64,000 bases of DNA, from positions 372,001 to 436,000 of the forward strand of contig NZ_CP017580.1 in assembly GCF_001806325.1 (NCBI RefSeq), written 5' to 3'. The position numbers and the translations under genes were made by a program. Origin of the DNA: Curtobacterium sp. BH-2-1-1 (GTDB taxonomy: Bacteria > Actinomycetota > Actinomycetes > Actinomycetales > Microbacteriaceae). The notes under the pieces are model-generated. The model had not been told where the DNA came from. It saw only the letters and a list, made by a program, of their open reading frames with translations, and ran no database searches. This document shows positions 14,230 through 22,153 of this stretch, piece by piece. Numbering within the stretch: position 1 is the first letter of the stretch; every line of letters begins with the position of its first letter.

Positions 14230-15086
14230 TGGCTCCGCACCCGGTCCTGCACGGCGCTGGCGTCCGGGTGGTCCCAGAGCGCGAAGTGGGTGCCGCCGGG
14301 CAGGACGAGGAGCTCCGCTCCCGGCACCTCGTCCGCCGCCCGGACGCTGTTGGACGGCGGGACGTCGACGTCCGCGTCACCGTGCAGCAGCAGTGTCGGG
14401 GCCCGGACGGCTCCGAGGTCGAGGTCGGTCACCGCGCCGAGGTTCCGGACGTCGGCTTCCCACCCGGCACGGTGCGGGCCCGCGGTGTTGCCGGTGCGGG
14501 CGAGGTCGAGCAGGAACGTGCGACGCTCCGGATCGCGCAGGATCCCGCGGACGTGCTCGCGGAGCCGTCGACCGCGCAGGGAGCTCACGCCCGAGACCGC
14601 GAGGCGCACGACGACGCCGGGCACCAGTCGCGCGGCGGCCCGGGCGAGCGCGGCGCCGAGGAGGGTGCCGCCGACCAGGCGCTCCGGTGCGGAGACCTCC
14701 GGAGGCGTCCAGGGACCGGTCAGTCCGGCCGCCACGACGAGGGAGTGGACCCGCTCGGGGTGGCGGACGGCGAACCGGTAGGCGGCAGGCGCCCCGCCCG
14801 ACCAGGCGAGCACCGCCACGCGGTCGATGTCCAGCGCGTCGAGGACCTCGACGTACCGATCGGCCTCGTCGTCGAGCGAGTCGTGGCCCGGTCGGACCCG
14901 GGTGCCGAGGTACCCGGGACGTGAGAGCGTGACGACACGGAAGTCGGCGGACGGCAGGAACCGCGCCATGATCTCGGCGACGTCGATCCCGCCGGGGGTG
15001 CCGTGCACGACGAGGACGGGAGCGCCCGCGCCGCGGACGGCGAACTCGGTGTCGTCGGTGACGACGGGACGCGTCTCTGGTGGCAT
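14208..15086 (-). CDS. Alpha/beta-hydrolase
   Basis: 292 residues. The oxyanion region is HGTPGG, the nucleophile elbow is AWSGGAPA (a G-x-S-x-G type, serine in WSGG), a late acid lies in HGDADVDVPP and the histidine in GGTHFALW. The fold is clear; the substrate is not. The ATG overlaps the stop of the AraC regulator by one base (TGATG), so translation is coupled and the hydrolase is probably a target of that regulator. It converges on the MocR gene with a 14-bp overlap. Confidence 0.8.
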   Translation of the reverse strand: MPPETRPVVTDDTEFAVRGAGAPVLVVHGTPGGIDVAEIMARFLPSADFRVVTLSRPGYLGTRVRPGHDSLDDEADRYVEVLDALDIDRVAVLAWSGGAPAAYRFAVRHPERVHSLVVAAGLTGPWTPPEVSAPERLVGGTLLGAALARAAARLVPGVVVRLAVSGVSSLRGRRLREHVRGILRDPERRTFLLDLARTGNTAGPHRAGWEADVRNLGAVTDLDLGAVRAPTLLLHGDADVDVPPSNSVRAADEVPGAELLVLPGGTHFALWDHPDASAVQDRVRSHLRVSRP

Positions 15087-16096
15087 CACCCGACGATATC
15101 CGCGGCGGCGATGAGTCGTCTCCGACCGCGGAGGGTGTCCCCCGGGTACTCGCCGTACATCGAGAAGTACGACCCCGAGAAGCGCCCCATGTGCCGGAAG
15201 CCGCAGGAGTGCGCGACGGTGGCCACGGAGGTCTCGCGGGGGTCCGCGAGCTGCAGGCCGAGGCGGGCCTTCTCGAGGCGCAGGTCGCGGAGGTACGCCA
15301 TCGGCGTGCTGCCCTCGCGTCGTTGGAAGCCCTCCTGCAGGGTCCGGACGCTGACCTCGGCCGCGGCGGCGATGTCGGTGGCCGCGATGGTCCGGTCGAA
15401 GTGCGCGTACATGAACGCCTTCGCACGTTCGACCGTCCCGGCGGGCGCAGCGGTCCCCCGGCGGTCGGCATCGGAGCGGAAGGCGCCGAGCACCGCCTCG
15501 GCGAGCCGCAGGTCGAGCGCGGCGCGGTCGGCGTCGACCACGGCGACGTCGAGCAGCGGACGGGCGACCTCGCGCAGCACGGCCTGCAGCGGCGCGAGGC
15601 GTTCGGCGGACACGGTCACGGGGAAGGCGAGGGGCACGGGGGCGGCGTCGGTGCCCACGACCGCGACGGCCTCGAGGAAGTCCGCGTCGAAGTGCACGAG
15701 GTGCTTCGTCCCCGCCGGTGCCGAGACGTGGAAGGGGCGTCCGGCCGGGTACATCACGGGCACGCCGGCGCGGAGGAGCACGTCGTCGTCCACCACGATG
15801 CCGCCCTCGACCGACCACGCCAGCAGGTACTGCCGTTCGGGTGCGAGGAAGCCGGACCGAGCGGCGGACACCGACGACGTGCGGAGGCTCAGGCGACCGT
15901 CCCCGGTGGCGCGGTACCGGAAGCCGAACGGCGACGAGGAAGGGGCGAAGGCCATGTCGTGGCCGTCGTACACGCCGCGGTAGAACTCGAGTGCTTCATC
16001 GGGGTCGGTGCCGCTCTGGAGGATCTCCCGGACGGAGGTCCGACGGACCTCCGCGGTCGAGGACTCCGCCGGCGGCCGGTCCGCCGCGGGGATCAC
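15086..16096 (-). CDS. AraC-family transcriptional regulator
   Basis: 336 residues. The N-terminal ~200 residues are a ligand-sensing domain (SGFLAPERQYLLAWSVEGG... ) and the C-terminal ~100 are two AraC helix-turn-helix motifs (AATDIAAAAEVSVRTLQEGF and ATVAHSCGFRHMGRFSGSYF). Start: GTG 16096 forms a GTGA overlap with the stop of a 59-codon ORF upstream and has GGAG 5 nt before it. The regulator therefore sits in a three-gene chain: small ORF, regulator, hydrolase. The inducer is unknown. Confidence 0.85.
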   Translation of the reverse strand: MIPAADRPPAESSTAEVRRTSVREILQSGTDPDEALEFYRGVYDGHDMAFAPSSSPFGFRYRATGDGRLSLRTSSVSAARSGFLAPERQYLLAWSVEGGIVVDDDVLLRAGVPVMYPAGRPFHVSAPAGTKHLVHFDADFLEAVAVVGTDAAPVPLAFPVTVSAERLAPLQAVLREVARPLLDVAVVDADRAALDLRLAEAVLGAFRSDADRRGTAAPAGTVERAKAFMYAHFDRTIAATDIAAAAEVSVRTLQEGFQRREGSTPMAYLRDLRLEKARLGLQLADPRETSVATVAHSCGFRHMGRFSGSYFSMYGEYPGDTLRGRRRLIAAADIVG

Positions 16097-16272
16097 CGTC
16101 GCTCCGGACCACCAGGCGATCGTTCCCCGACGAGGTCGGCGAGCGACGGCTCGGACTCGACGGGGACCGCCCAACCGCGGCGTGTGGCCCGTCGGAGGTG
16201 TCGGTACGTGGTCACCCGCACCGGCTGGACGTCGGCGTTCGACTCGTAGCTGCTCAGTTCCTGGCTGCTCAT
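16093..16272 (-). CDS. Small 59-residue protein coupled to an AraC regulator
   Basis: ATG at 16272 with GGGAG 7 nt upstream. It reads MSSQELSSYESNADVQPVRV and continues through a basic middle (HLRRATRRGW) to a GPERR end. It shares the GTGA overlap with the AraC gene. I recognise no family. It could be a real small protein or a leader ORF controlling translation of the regulator. The coupled stop/start and the good ribosome site are the evidence for it. Confidence 0.6.
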   Translation of the reverse strand: MSSQELSSYESNADVQPVRVTTYRHLRRATRRGWAVPVESEPSLADLVGERSPGGPERR

Positions 16273-16487
16273 GGCGTGCTCCCTGCTCGCGAGCCCGGCT
16301 CCGCCTCGGCCTCATGGATGCCGACGTCCAGAACGGCCTCAGGGTCAAGGAGGTGCCATCGGAGCGTCGGGAGGACGCGGATCGATGCCGTCTTCTCCAG
16401 GGACGGTACGCGCGTGCCGGACAGCCCACGTGGACCGGACACCCAGCCCGCGCTATCCGGACGGACCGCTGTCGGCACGGACTGGAT

Positions 16488-16508
16488 TGTTCGCATACAA
16501 TGCAAACA
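16488..16508 (+). promoter_or_regulatory. Operator/-10 region of the YtrA-type GntR operon
   Basis: An inverted repeat, TGTTCGCAT and ATGCAAACA, around a 3-nt centre with 8 of 9 pairs matching. It contains TACAAT (16496-16501), a good -10 box, and ends at the first base of the ATG (16508). Binding here would block the promoter, so autorepression is likely. The mRNA should begin at or next to the start codon. Confidence 0.6.
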
Positions 16509-16858
16509 TGTTGATCACCGTCGACCCCGGAGCGCGGGCATCGCTCGCGGACCAGGTGGCCGCCCAGATCCGGCACGCGATCGCCCGCGGCGAGTTCCGG
16601 AACGGCGAGCGGCTGCCGTCCGCGCGCGAACTCGCGGCCGCCGTCGACGTCAACATGCACACGGTGCTGCGGGCCTACGCCCAGCTGCAGGACGACGGGC
16701 TCATCGAGCTGCGCCGGGGCCGCGGTGCCACGGTGCTGCGATCGGGCAACGCGTCGTTCGACCGGCTGCGGTCGCTGGTGGTGGAGCTCCGTGAGCAGGC
16801 GGAGACCCTCGGGGTCCCGCTCGACGACCTGTACGCGATGATCAAGGGGGCACGATGA
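16508..16858 (+). CDS. GntR-family regulator, YtrA subfamily
   Basis: 116 residues: a winged helix (SLADQVAAQIRHAIARGEFRNGERLPSARELAAAV...) with only a short C-terminal helix pair, the YtrA layout. YtrA proteins usually repress the membrane-protein or ABC operon they belong to. The gene overlaps the next by 4 bp (ATGA) and has a palindromic operator over its -10 box, so it probably represses itself and the DUF1648 gene. Confidence 0.88.
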   Translation: MLITVDPGARASLADQVAAQIRHAIARGEFRNGERLPSARELAAAVDVNMHTVLRAYAQLQDDGLIELRRGRGATVLRSGNASFDRLRSLVVELREQAETLGVPLDDLYAMIKGAR

Positions 16859-17823
16859 CGACTCGGACGATGGGGACCGGCGCACGACTGGCCGTGGTGG
16901 GACCGAGCGCGGCGGTGGCCGTCGCGCTGGTCGTCACGGCACTCACGCTCGGACCCGCGCTGCCGGCACGGGTGGCGACGCACTTCGGCGCGGACGGTGT
17001 CGCCGACGCCTGGGGGTCGCCGTGGCCGTTCTTCTGGGGGTCCCTCGTGCTGGCCCTGGTCGCCGTCGGACTCGCGGTGGTGGCGCTCGGACGCAGCGAC
17101 CGCCGGACGTGGGCGACCCTGCTGCTGGTGGCGAACCTCCTGAGCGGGTCCGTCGCGACCGCGTGGATCGCCGAGGCGATCGTGAACCGCGTCGACGACC
17201 CGACGTTCCCGGTGTGGTGGGCCGTCCTCACGCTCGCGGTCGGTGTCGCCGTGGCGGTGCCGCCGACGATCGCGCTCGTCCGGACGGCAGCGCCGGTCCC
17301 CGCGCACGTCGTCCCTCCGTTGGACGTCCCGACGGACGCCCGGGTCGCCTGGCGTGCACGGGTCGGCAGCGCCTGGTTCGCGGGGCTCGGCGTGGTCCTC
17401 GTCGTCGGCGGCGTCGTCGCGGCCTGGGCCACCGCGTCCGCGTCCGCGTCCGCCGACGTCGGCGCGGCCGCGGTGTCGGGCGGGCTGCTCGTCCTCGCCG
17501 GGATCGCGGTGGCGGTGCTCGCGCGGGTCGAGTGCACGGTCGATCGGCGCGGCTTCCGGTTGACCTCGACGTGGACGCGGATCCCCCTCGTGCGGGTCCC
17601 GCTCGACCGCATCGAGTCGTGCGGGTGGGAGCAGGTGTCGCCCGGGCAGTGGGGTGGGTGGGGCTACCGGATCTCCGGCCGGGGTGTGGCGTACGTGGTC
17701 CGTTCGGGGCCGGGGCTCGTCGTCCGGCTCCGGGGCGGCGGAGCGCGGGTGGTCACGGTCGCCGATGCCGAGCGCGGTGCGGCGGCGCTCGGCGCGCTGC
17801 TCGCGGCACGCGGGCACGCCTGA
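16855..17823 (+). CDS. DUF1648-domain integral membrane protein
   Basis: 322 residues with about six hydrophobic segments. The DUF1648 signature (LPARVATHFGADGVADAWGS) lies near residues 38-57. DUF1648 occurs in SdpI-like immunity proteins and in many membrane proteins encoded next to YtrA regulators. The C-terminal ~100 residues look like a soluble, PH-like beta domain. The role is unknown; a membrane-stress or immunity function is inference from the family and the regulator. The gene is followed by a dispersed palindrome. Confidence 0.75.
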   Translation: MTTRTMGTGARLAVVGPSAAVAVALVVTALTLGPALPARVATHFGADGVADAWGSPWPFFWGSLVLALVAVGLAVVALGRSDRRTWATLLLVANLLSGSVATAWIAEAIVNRVDDPTFPVWWAVLTLAVGVAVAVPPTIALVRTAAPVPAHVVPPLDVPTDARVAWRARVGSAWFAGLGVVLVVGGVVAAWATASASASADVGAAAVSGGLLVLAGIAVAVLARVECTVDRRGFRLTSTWTRIPLVRVPLDRIESCGWEQVSPGQWGGWGYRISGRGVAYVVRSGPGLVVRLRGGGARVVTVADAERGAAALGALLAARGHA

Positions 17824-17840
17824 CCCCCGGGCGCGCGCGC

Positions 17841-17900
17841 ACTTCGTGAGCAGGAATGGTCGGGTCGGTCGAGCGGACCCGACCATTTCTGCTCACCATC
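17841..17900 (+). repeat. Dispersed intergenic palindrome, family A, copy 1
   Basis: The two arms GTGAGCAGGAATGGTCGGGT... (17846-17866) and its complement (17876-17896) match at 20 of 21 positions around a 9-nt loop, flanked by ACTTC and ATC. Near-identical copies lie at 27518 and 31854. It lies between two convergent genes and could act as a terminator. Confidence 0.85.
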
Positions 17901-17923
17901 GAGCAGCGCGGCGCGGCGCGGCG

Positions 17924-18700
17924 CTACAGGCTCGTCATGCCGCCGTCGACGCGGAAGAGCGCGCCGGTCGCGTACGACGACTCGTCGCTCGCGAGGTACA
18001 CCATGATCCCGGTGACGTCGTCCGGGGTCCCCGCCCGGCCGAGCGGCGTCCGCGACACGATCGCCGCGCGGGACTCGGGGTCGCCCGAGATCGCCTGGAC
18101 GAGCGCCGTCTCGGTGTAGCCCGGCACGACGGTGTTGGCGCGGATGCCGTCACGGGCGTACGCCATCGCTGTGGCGCGGACGAGCGCGTGGACGCCGCCC
18201 TTCGTGGACGAGTAGGCGGCGAAGTCGGCGCCCTCGCCGTTCAGGCCGGTCGGCGACCCCGTCACGATGACGGACCCGCCGCCACCGGCCGCGAGCATCG
18301 CCCGGACGGCGTGCTTCACGGTGAGGAAGGTGCCCGTCAGGTTCACCGCGAGCGTGCGGTTCCAGGTCTCGAGCGAGACGTCGGCGACCCTGGCGTCGTG
18401 GCCGAAGAGCTGCACGCCGGCGTTGGCGACGACGACGTCCGGCACGGCGCCGCGGGCGACCAGGGTGGCGAAGCCGGCCGCGACGCTCGACTCGTCCGCG
18501 ATGTCCACGGTGAGCTCGATCGCCGAGTCGGCAGTGGCAGCCGCGGCAGCCGCCGCACTCGCAGCAGCAGCAGCCGCGGCGTCCCGGTCCGCGTACACGA
18601 CCCGCGCCCCCTCGGCCACGAACCGGTCCGCGATGGCCCGCCCGATCCCCGATCCGGCCCCGGTCACCAGGGCGGTCTTCCCGGTCAGTCGTCCGGCCAT
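17924..18700 (-). CDS. SDR-family oxidoreductase, candidate sugar (apiose) dehydrogenase
   Basis: 258 residues of classical short-chain dehydrogenase: TGAGSGIG at 13-20, NAG at 93-95, and catalytic Y163-x3-K167 in YSSTK. It ends in VDGGMTSL. Residues 41-56 are almost all alanine, an unusual low-complexity insert after the cofactor-binding strand. It is divergent from apnL, and the FadR-type operator lies between them, so it belongs to that regulon. In the apiose route the first step oxidises D-apiose to apionolactone; known enzymes for this are Gfo/Idh/MocA proteins, so an SDR in that role is inference. A polyol dehydrogenase feeding erythrulose is an alternative. Confidence 0.8.
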   Translation of the reverse strand: MAGRLTGKTALVTGAGSGIGRAIADRFVAEGARVVYADRDAAAAAAASAAAAAAATADSAIELTVDIADESSVAAGFATLVARGAVPDVVVANAGVQLFGHDARVADVSLETWNRTLAVNLTGTFLTVKHAVRAMLAAGGGGSVIVTGSPTGLNGEGADFAAYSSTKGGVHALVRATAMAYARDGIRANTVVPGYTETALVQAISGDPESRAAIVSRTPLGRAGTPDDVTGIMVYLASDESSYATGALFRVDGGMTSL

Positions 18701-18771
18701 GCGTGCGCTCCGTCCTCGGGGCGGCAGTGCCCCGTCCTCGGAGCGACGTCGCTCCTGGACACATCATTGCG

Positions 18772-18793
18772 CAACCGGTTGACCGACTGGTAG
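18772..18793. promoter_or_regulatory. FadR-type operator between the SDR gene and apnL
   Basis: CAACCGGTTGACCGACTGGT, a nearly exact copy of the element at 26703-26724 near the regulator gene. It contains GGTTGACC, which fits the GGT-N2-ACC pattern of FCD-type GntR operators. It lies just upstream of the apnL start at 18803. Confidence 0.7.
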
Positions 18794-18802
18794 CAAAGGG
18801 AC

Positions 18803-20416
18803 ATGACCGACGACGGTGCGTGGGCGGACTCGACCGCGGAGGACGTGCTCGCCGTCGGACCGTGGCGGGTGACCCTCCGCGGCGCCGAGCTCGCCGACGT
18901 CAGTCACGACGGGGTGCCGGTGCTGCGCGGCATCCGGTTCGTCACCCGCGACCAGGACTGGCGCACCGCCGACGACACCGTCACCCGCCGGACGACCGAC
19001 ACCGACACCCACGCCGACGCGACCGACGAACACGGGCACGCGCGGGCCCGGGCCCTTGCCCGCATCGAGGTGACGAGCGCCTTCGACGACGCCGAGGTCC
19101 TCCGCACCACCCTCGACCTCACGGTCGACGACGACACCCTGCACGTCGACGCGACCGCCACCACGACGGCGCCGTTCCGCCGCAACCGCATCGGCCTGGT
19201 CGTCCTGCACCCGCCGACCCTCGCCGGCTCCTCGTTCACGGTCCGCCACCCGGCAGCGCCCGCCACGGCGCACACGTTCCCATTCTGGATCGCCCCGCAC
19301 CAACCCTCGACCGACGTCGCCGGGTACGCCTGGACGACCGGCGGCGCGGACTGCACGCTCGACCTCACCGGCGACGTGTTCGAGATGGAGGACCAGCGCA
19401 ACTGGACCGACGCCTCGTTCAAGACCTACTCGACGCCGCTGGCCGAGCCCTTCCCCGTCGCGCTCGACGCCGGTGCCGTCGTCCACCAGGCGCTCACGCT
19501 GCGCGCGGTGCGACACCCGGGAGGCGCGCCCTCCCCCGCCCCGGACCTCGCCGCGCTCGACGGGCCGGCCCCGACCTCCGTGGTCACCCCTCCCCCGACC
19601 CTCCAGCTGCTGGCCGCCTCCGCCCCGGCCGCTGCGCGCGCGGACGACGAGGCACTCCCCGGCGGCGTGCCGATCCTGGTCGAGCCCGTCCTCGGCGACC
19701 CCGACGTCGCCGCGGTGCTCGCCTCCGCCAGGCGGGACGCCCGAGGCGCGCCGCTCGACGTGCGGTTCGTCACCGACGACCCGGCACTGCTGCGCGCCGC
19801 GGTCGACGAAGTCCTGGCGTCCGGGCCGGTGGAGCGCATCGGCGCGTTCGACCCGTCGTCGCACCTGACGACCACGGCGCTGCAGCGGGCGCTCCGGGAG
19901 GCGGCGGCCGCACACGAGGGACTCGACGTCGTGGCGGGGACACGCGCGCACTTCACCGAGCTGAACCGCACGATCGACCTGTTCGGCGACTGGGACGGCC
20001 CGCTCACGTTCAGCGTGACGCCGCAGATGCACGACCGCAGCCGTGCCCAGGTGACCGAGTCGATCCGGATGCAGCGCTGGGTGGTGATGAGCGCCTCCAG
20101 GCTGGCCGCCGGCAGGCCGCTCCACGTCGGGCCGGTGACGCTGCGTCCGCGGTTCAACGCGGTGGCGACGTCACCGCGTCGGGCCGTGACAGACGCGACG
20201 GTCGAGGCCGGCTACGGGCCGCAGTCCGTGCCGGACGCGACGGATCCGCAGCAGCACTCCGCGGCCGCCGCCGCGTGGTTCGCCGCGGCCGTGCAGGCAC
20301 TCACGGTGCCGGGTGTCGCCTCGATCACACTCGCCGAGGTGTGGGGACCGAGGGGAACGCCCCGCCGGAAGGGGGTCGGCGGGGCGTTCCGGTCTCGGGG
20401 ATCGATCAGCGCTTGA
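18803..20416 (+). CDS. apnL: D-apionate lactonase
   Basis: 537 residues matching my memory of the D-apionate lactonase family. The diagnostic stretch FEMEDQRNWTDASFKTY is at residues 193-209, and FTELNR and FSVTPQMHDR lie in the C-terminal half. The enzyme hydrolyses apionolactone to apionate. It lies divergent from the SDR gene behind the regulator's operator and converges on apnO with an 11-bp overlap. The 3' end is odd: a strong hairpin (20354-20390) lies inside the last codons. After AEVWGPRG the tail is an unrelated basic stretch, where as I recall the family continues for some tens of residues. This may be a terminal frameshift or a natural truncation. TAGCAA ends 6 nt before the ATG. 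Confidence 0.85.
   Translation: MTDDGAWADSTAEDVLAVGPWRVTLRGAELADVSHDGVPVLRGIRFVTRDQDWRTADDTVTRRTTDTDTHADATDEHGHARARALARIEVTSAFDDAEVLRTTLDLTVDDDTLHVDATATTTAPFRRNRIGLVVLHPPTLAGSSFTVRHPAAPATAHTFPFWIAPHQPSTDVAGYAWTTGGADCTLDLTGDVFEMEDQRNWTDASFKTYSTPLAEPFPVALDAGAVVHQALTLRAVRHPGGAPSPAPDLAALDGPAPTSVVTPPPTLQLLAASAPAAARADDEALPGGVPILVEPVLGDPDVAAVLASARRDARGAPLDVRFVTDDPALLRAAVDEVLASGPVERIGAFDPSSHLTTTALQRALREAAAAHEGLDVVAGTRAHFTELNRTIDLFGDWDGPLTFSVTPQMHDRSRAQVTESIRMQRWVVMSASRLAAGRPLHVGPVTLRPRFNAVATSPRRAVTDATVEAGYGPQSVPDATDPQQHSAAAAAWFAAAVQALTVPGVASITLAEVWGPRGTPRRKGVGGAFRSRGSISA
20354..20390. terminator. Terminator hairpin inside the apnL 3' end
   Basis: A 14-bp perfect stem (GGAACGCCCCGCCG and complement) with a 9-nt loop, centred about 35 nt before the apnL stop. 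It can stop transcription from apnL and also from the convergent apnO operon. Confidence 0.7.
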
Positions 20417-21323
20417 CGGCGTCGATCTTGAGCATCTTGGCGATGACGCTGTCGAGCTCGCTGTCGTCGAAGACCTGCTTCCAGTCCTGCTTGATGAGCT
20501 TCTCGCGGCCGTAGCCCATCGCGATGTGGCAGGCGTCCGAGAACGGGTTCGACCCGCGCAGGCCGTTGGTCAGGGCGATCCAGGTGTGGCCGTAGAGCAT
20601 GGCGCGGGCGGCCTCGCGGGGCACGCCGACACCGGTGACGGTCTCCTCGAGGGCGTCGTTGAGGAAGTCGCCGATCATGCAGGCGATGGTCTCGACGAGC
20701 GTCGGCTCGAGGACGGCGAGCTGCTTCACCGTGACCCAGTGCACCTGGATGACGGGCGCGTACATGGTCGTGATGACGGCCTCGGCGATCGCCTTGGCGG
20801 CGTCACCCTCGTCGCCGAGCGACTCCGACGCGTCGAAGGCGGCGATGACCTCCTGCGGGGCGGCGATGCCACCGAAGGTGTCGTCCCACTCCTCCTTGGT
20901 GGTGCGCTCGAGGAACACCGACGGGTGGCACGGGTGCGCCACGGCGTAGTGGATGTCCTCGCGCTTGGCGAGCAGCCCGGCGTAGGCGGCGGCCGGGTCG
21001 AGGGTCAGGATGCTGGCACCCGACTGCATGACGGGGACGAGCTGCTCGGAGATGCTGCCGAGCAGGACGTCCGGCACGGCGAGGATCACGACGTCGGCGA
21101 CCTTGGCGGCCTCGACGCTGTCGGTGAGCGACCGGCCGAGGGCCTCGATGCGCTCCTGCCCGGCGGGCGAGGCCTCGCTGTAGAGCGTCGTGTACTCGCT
21201 CTTGGCGAAGTTGTTCGAGACGCGGGTGCCCATCTTGCCGCCGGCACCGATCACGGCGACGGTGACGTCGGCCGTACCGGATCCGGCAGCGACGGTGTGG
21301 GGGGTGGTGACGGTGTCGGTCAT
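20406..21323 (-). CDS. apnO: D-apionate oxidoisomerase
   Basis: 305 residues. An N-terminal Rossmann motif GAGGKMG (27-32) is followed by a 6-phosphogluconate-dehydrogenase-like helical domain, with AHPCHPSVF in the middle, as I remember for ApnO. The enzyme converts D-apionate to 3-oxo-isoapionate with NAD+. It is the last gene of a minus-strand chain in which each gene overlaps or nearly touches the next (oiaC ends in a 4-bp ATGA overlap with this start). The family call rests on recognised sequence and on the neighbours. Confidence 0.83.
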   Translation of the reverse strand: MTDTVTTPHTVAAGSGTADVTVAVIGAGGKMGTRVSNNFAKSEYTTLYSEASPAGQERIEALGRSLTDSVEAAKVADVVILAVPDVLLGSISEQLVPVMQSGASILTLDPAAAYAGLLAKREDIHYAVAHPCHPSVFLERTTKEEWDDTFGGIAAPQEVIAAFDASESLGDEGDAAKAIAEAVITTMYAPVIQVHWVTVKQLAVLEPTLVETIACMIGDFLNDALEETVTGVGVPREAARAMLYGHTWIALTNGLRGSNPFSDACHIAMGYGREKLIKQDWKQVFDDSELDSVIAKMLKIDAVKR

Positions 21324-22153
21324 GATTCCTTGCTCCTGATGTACTCGATGGTGTGTTCGGTCCACGCCGCCTCGATGCGGGTGGTGGTCTGTGCCGGGTC
21401 GCCCGTGGTGCCGAGGGCCTCGTCCTGCCAGGGCAGCCAGAACTCGATCACGCGGTTGATGCCCCGTGCGTCGGGGTCGATCGCGGCGCGGACGGCGTCG
21501 TAGTCGAGGAGACCGGTGCCGGTGCGGACGCCGGTGTACTGGAACCCGACCCAGCCCGGTGAGCGGGTGAACCCGGAGTCCTTGACGTGCCAGTTGCGGG
21601 TGTACGGGGCGGCCGCGGCGACCACGTCGGCGGGGTGTTCCAGCCGCGCGACGGTGTTCGCCGGGTCGAGGCAGATCCCGAGGTGGCCGGAGCCGACGGC
21701 CCGGACGACGGCGACGAGGTCCTCGGTGGCGACGACCTCGTAGGTCTCGAGCGCGAGCGTCACCCCGGCGGCCTCGTACGCGGGGAGCGCCCGGCGGAGT
21801 CGACGTTCGGTCTCGAGGGCGTCGGGCTGGTCGTCGCCGCTCGTCCACATGCTCCGCACGAGGGTCGCGCCGAGCGCCTGCGCGACGTGCAGGTACCGCG
21901 CGAGGTGCTCCGGGTGGGTCCCACGGGTGCCGACCTCGAGCGCGAGCCCGAGCTCGTCGGCCAATGCCCGGATCGCGGCCAGTCGGTCGTCCGAGGCGGT
22001 GTCGAGCGGCAGGTGGTCGCAGATCTGGATGAGGTCGACGCCGTCGTGCGCCGCTGCGTCCCGCATCGCGTCATCGAGCGACATCGGGTCCGGCACGCGG
22101 TCGGACATCCGCCAGAAGTAGGCGTAGGTGGAGAGGCCGAGCAGGGAGGTCAT
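21320..22153 (-). CDS. oiaC: 3-oxo-isoapionate decarboxylase (TIM-barrel epimerase family)
   Basis: 277 residues of the xylose-isomerase-like TIM barrel (GLSTYAYFWR at the start, ALETYEV, ICLDPANT and NWHVKDSGF at strand ends, which supply the metal ligands). The same fold serves sugar isomerases and epimerases. In this context, directly after apnO and before the erythrulose genes, the 3-oxo-isoapionate decarboxylase OiaC, which yields L-erythrulose, fits best. Without the neighbours I would only call it a sugar phosphate isomerase/epimerase. It overlaps both neighbours by 4 bp. Confidence 0.78.
   Translation of the reverse strand: MTSLLGLSTYAYFWRMSDRVPDPMSLDDAMRDAAAHDGVDLIQICDHLPLDTASDDRLAAIRALADELGLALEVGTRGTHPEHLARYLHVAQALGATLVRSMWTSGDDQPDALETERRLRRALPAYEAAGVTLALETYEVVATEDLVAVVRAVGSGHLGICLDPANTVARLEHPADVVAAAAPYTRNWHVKDSGFTRSPGWVGFQYTGVRTGTGLLDYDAVRAAIDPDARGINRVIEFWLPWQDEALGTTGDPAQTTTRIEAAWTEHTIEYIRSKES

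Noticed and set aside
11518..14781. Very long plus-strand frame (over 1000 codons)
   Set aside because: It is Arg/Pro/Gly-rich, crosses the opposite-strand NlpC and PPOX genes and the in-phase MocR gene, and shows no domain. It is a GC-driven shadow frame.
18764..20125. A 453-codon minus-strand frame opposite apnL
   Set aside because: It lies opposite a gene with recognisable lactonase motifs and has no domain or ribosome site.
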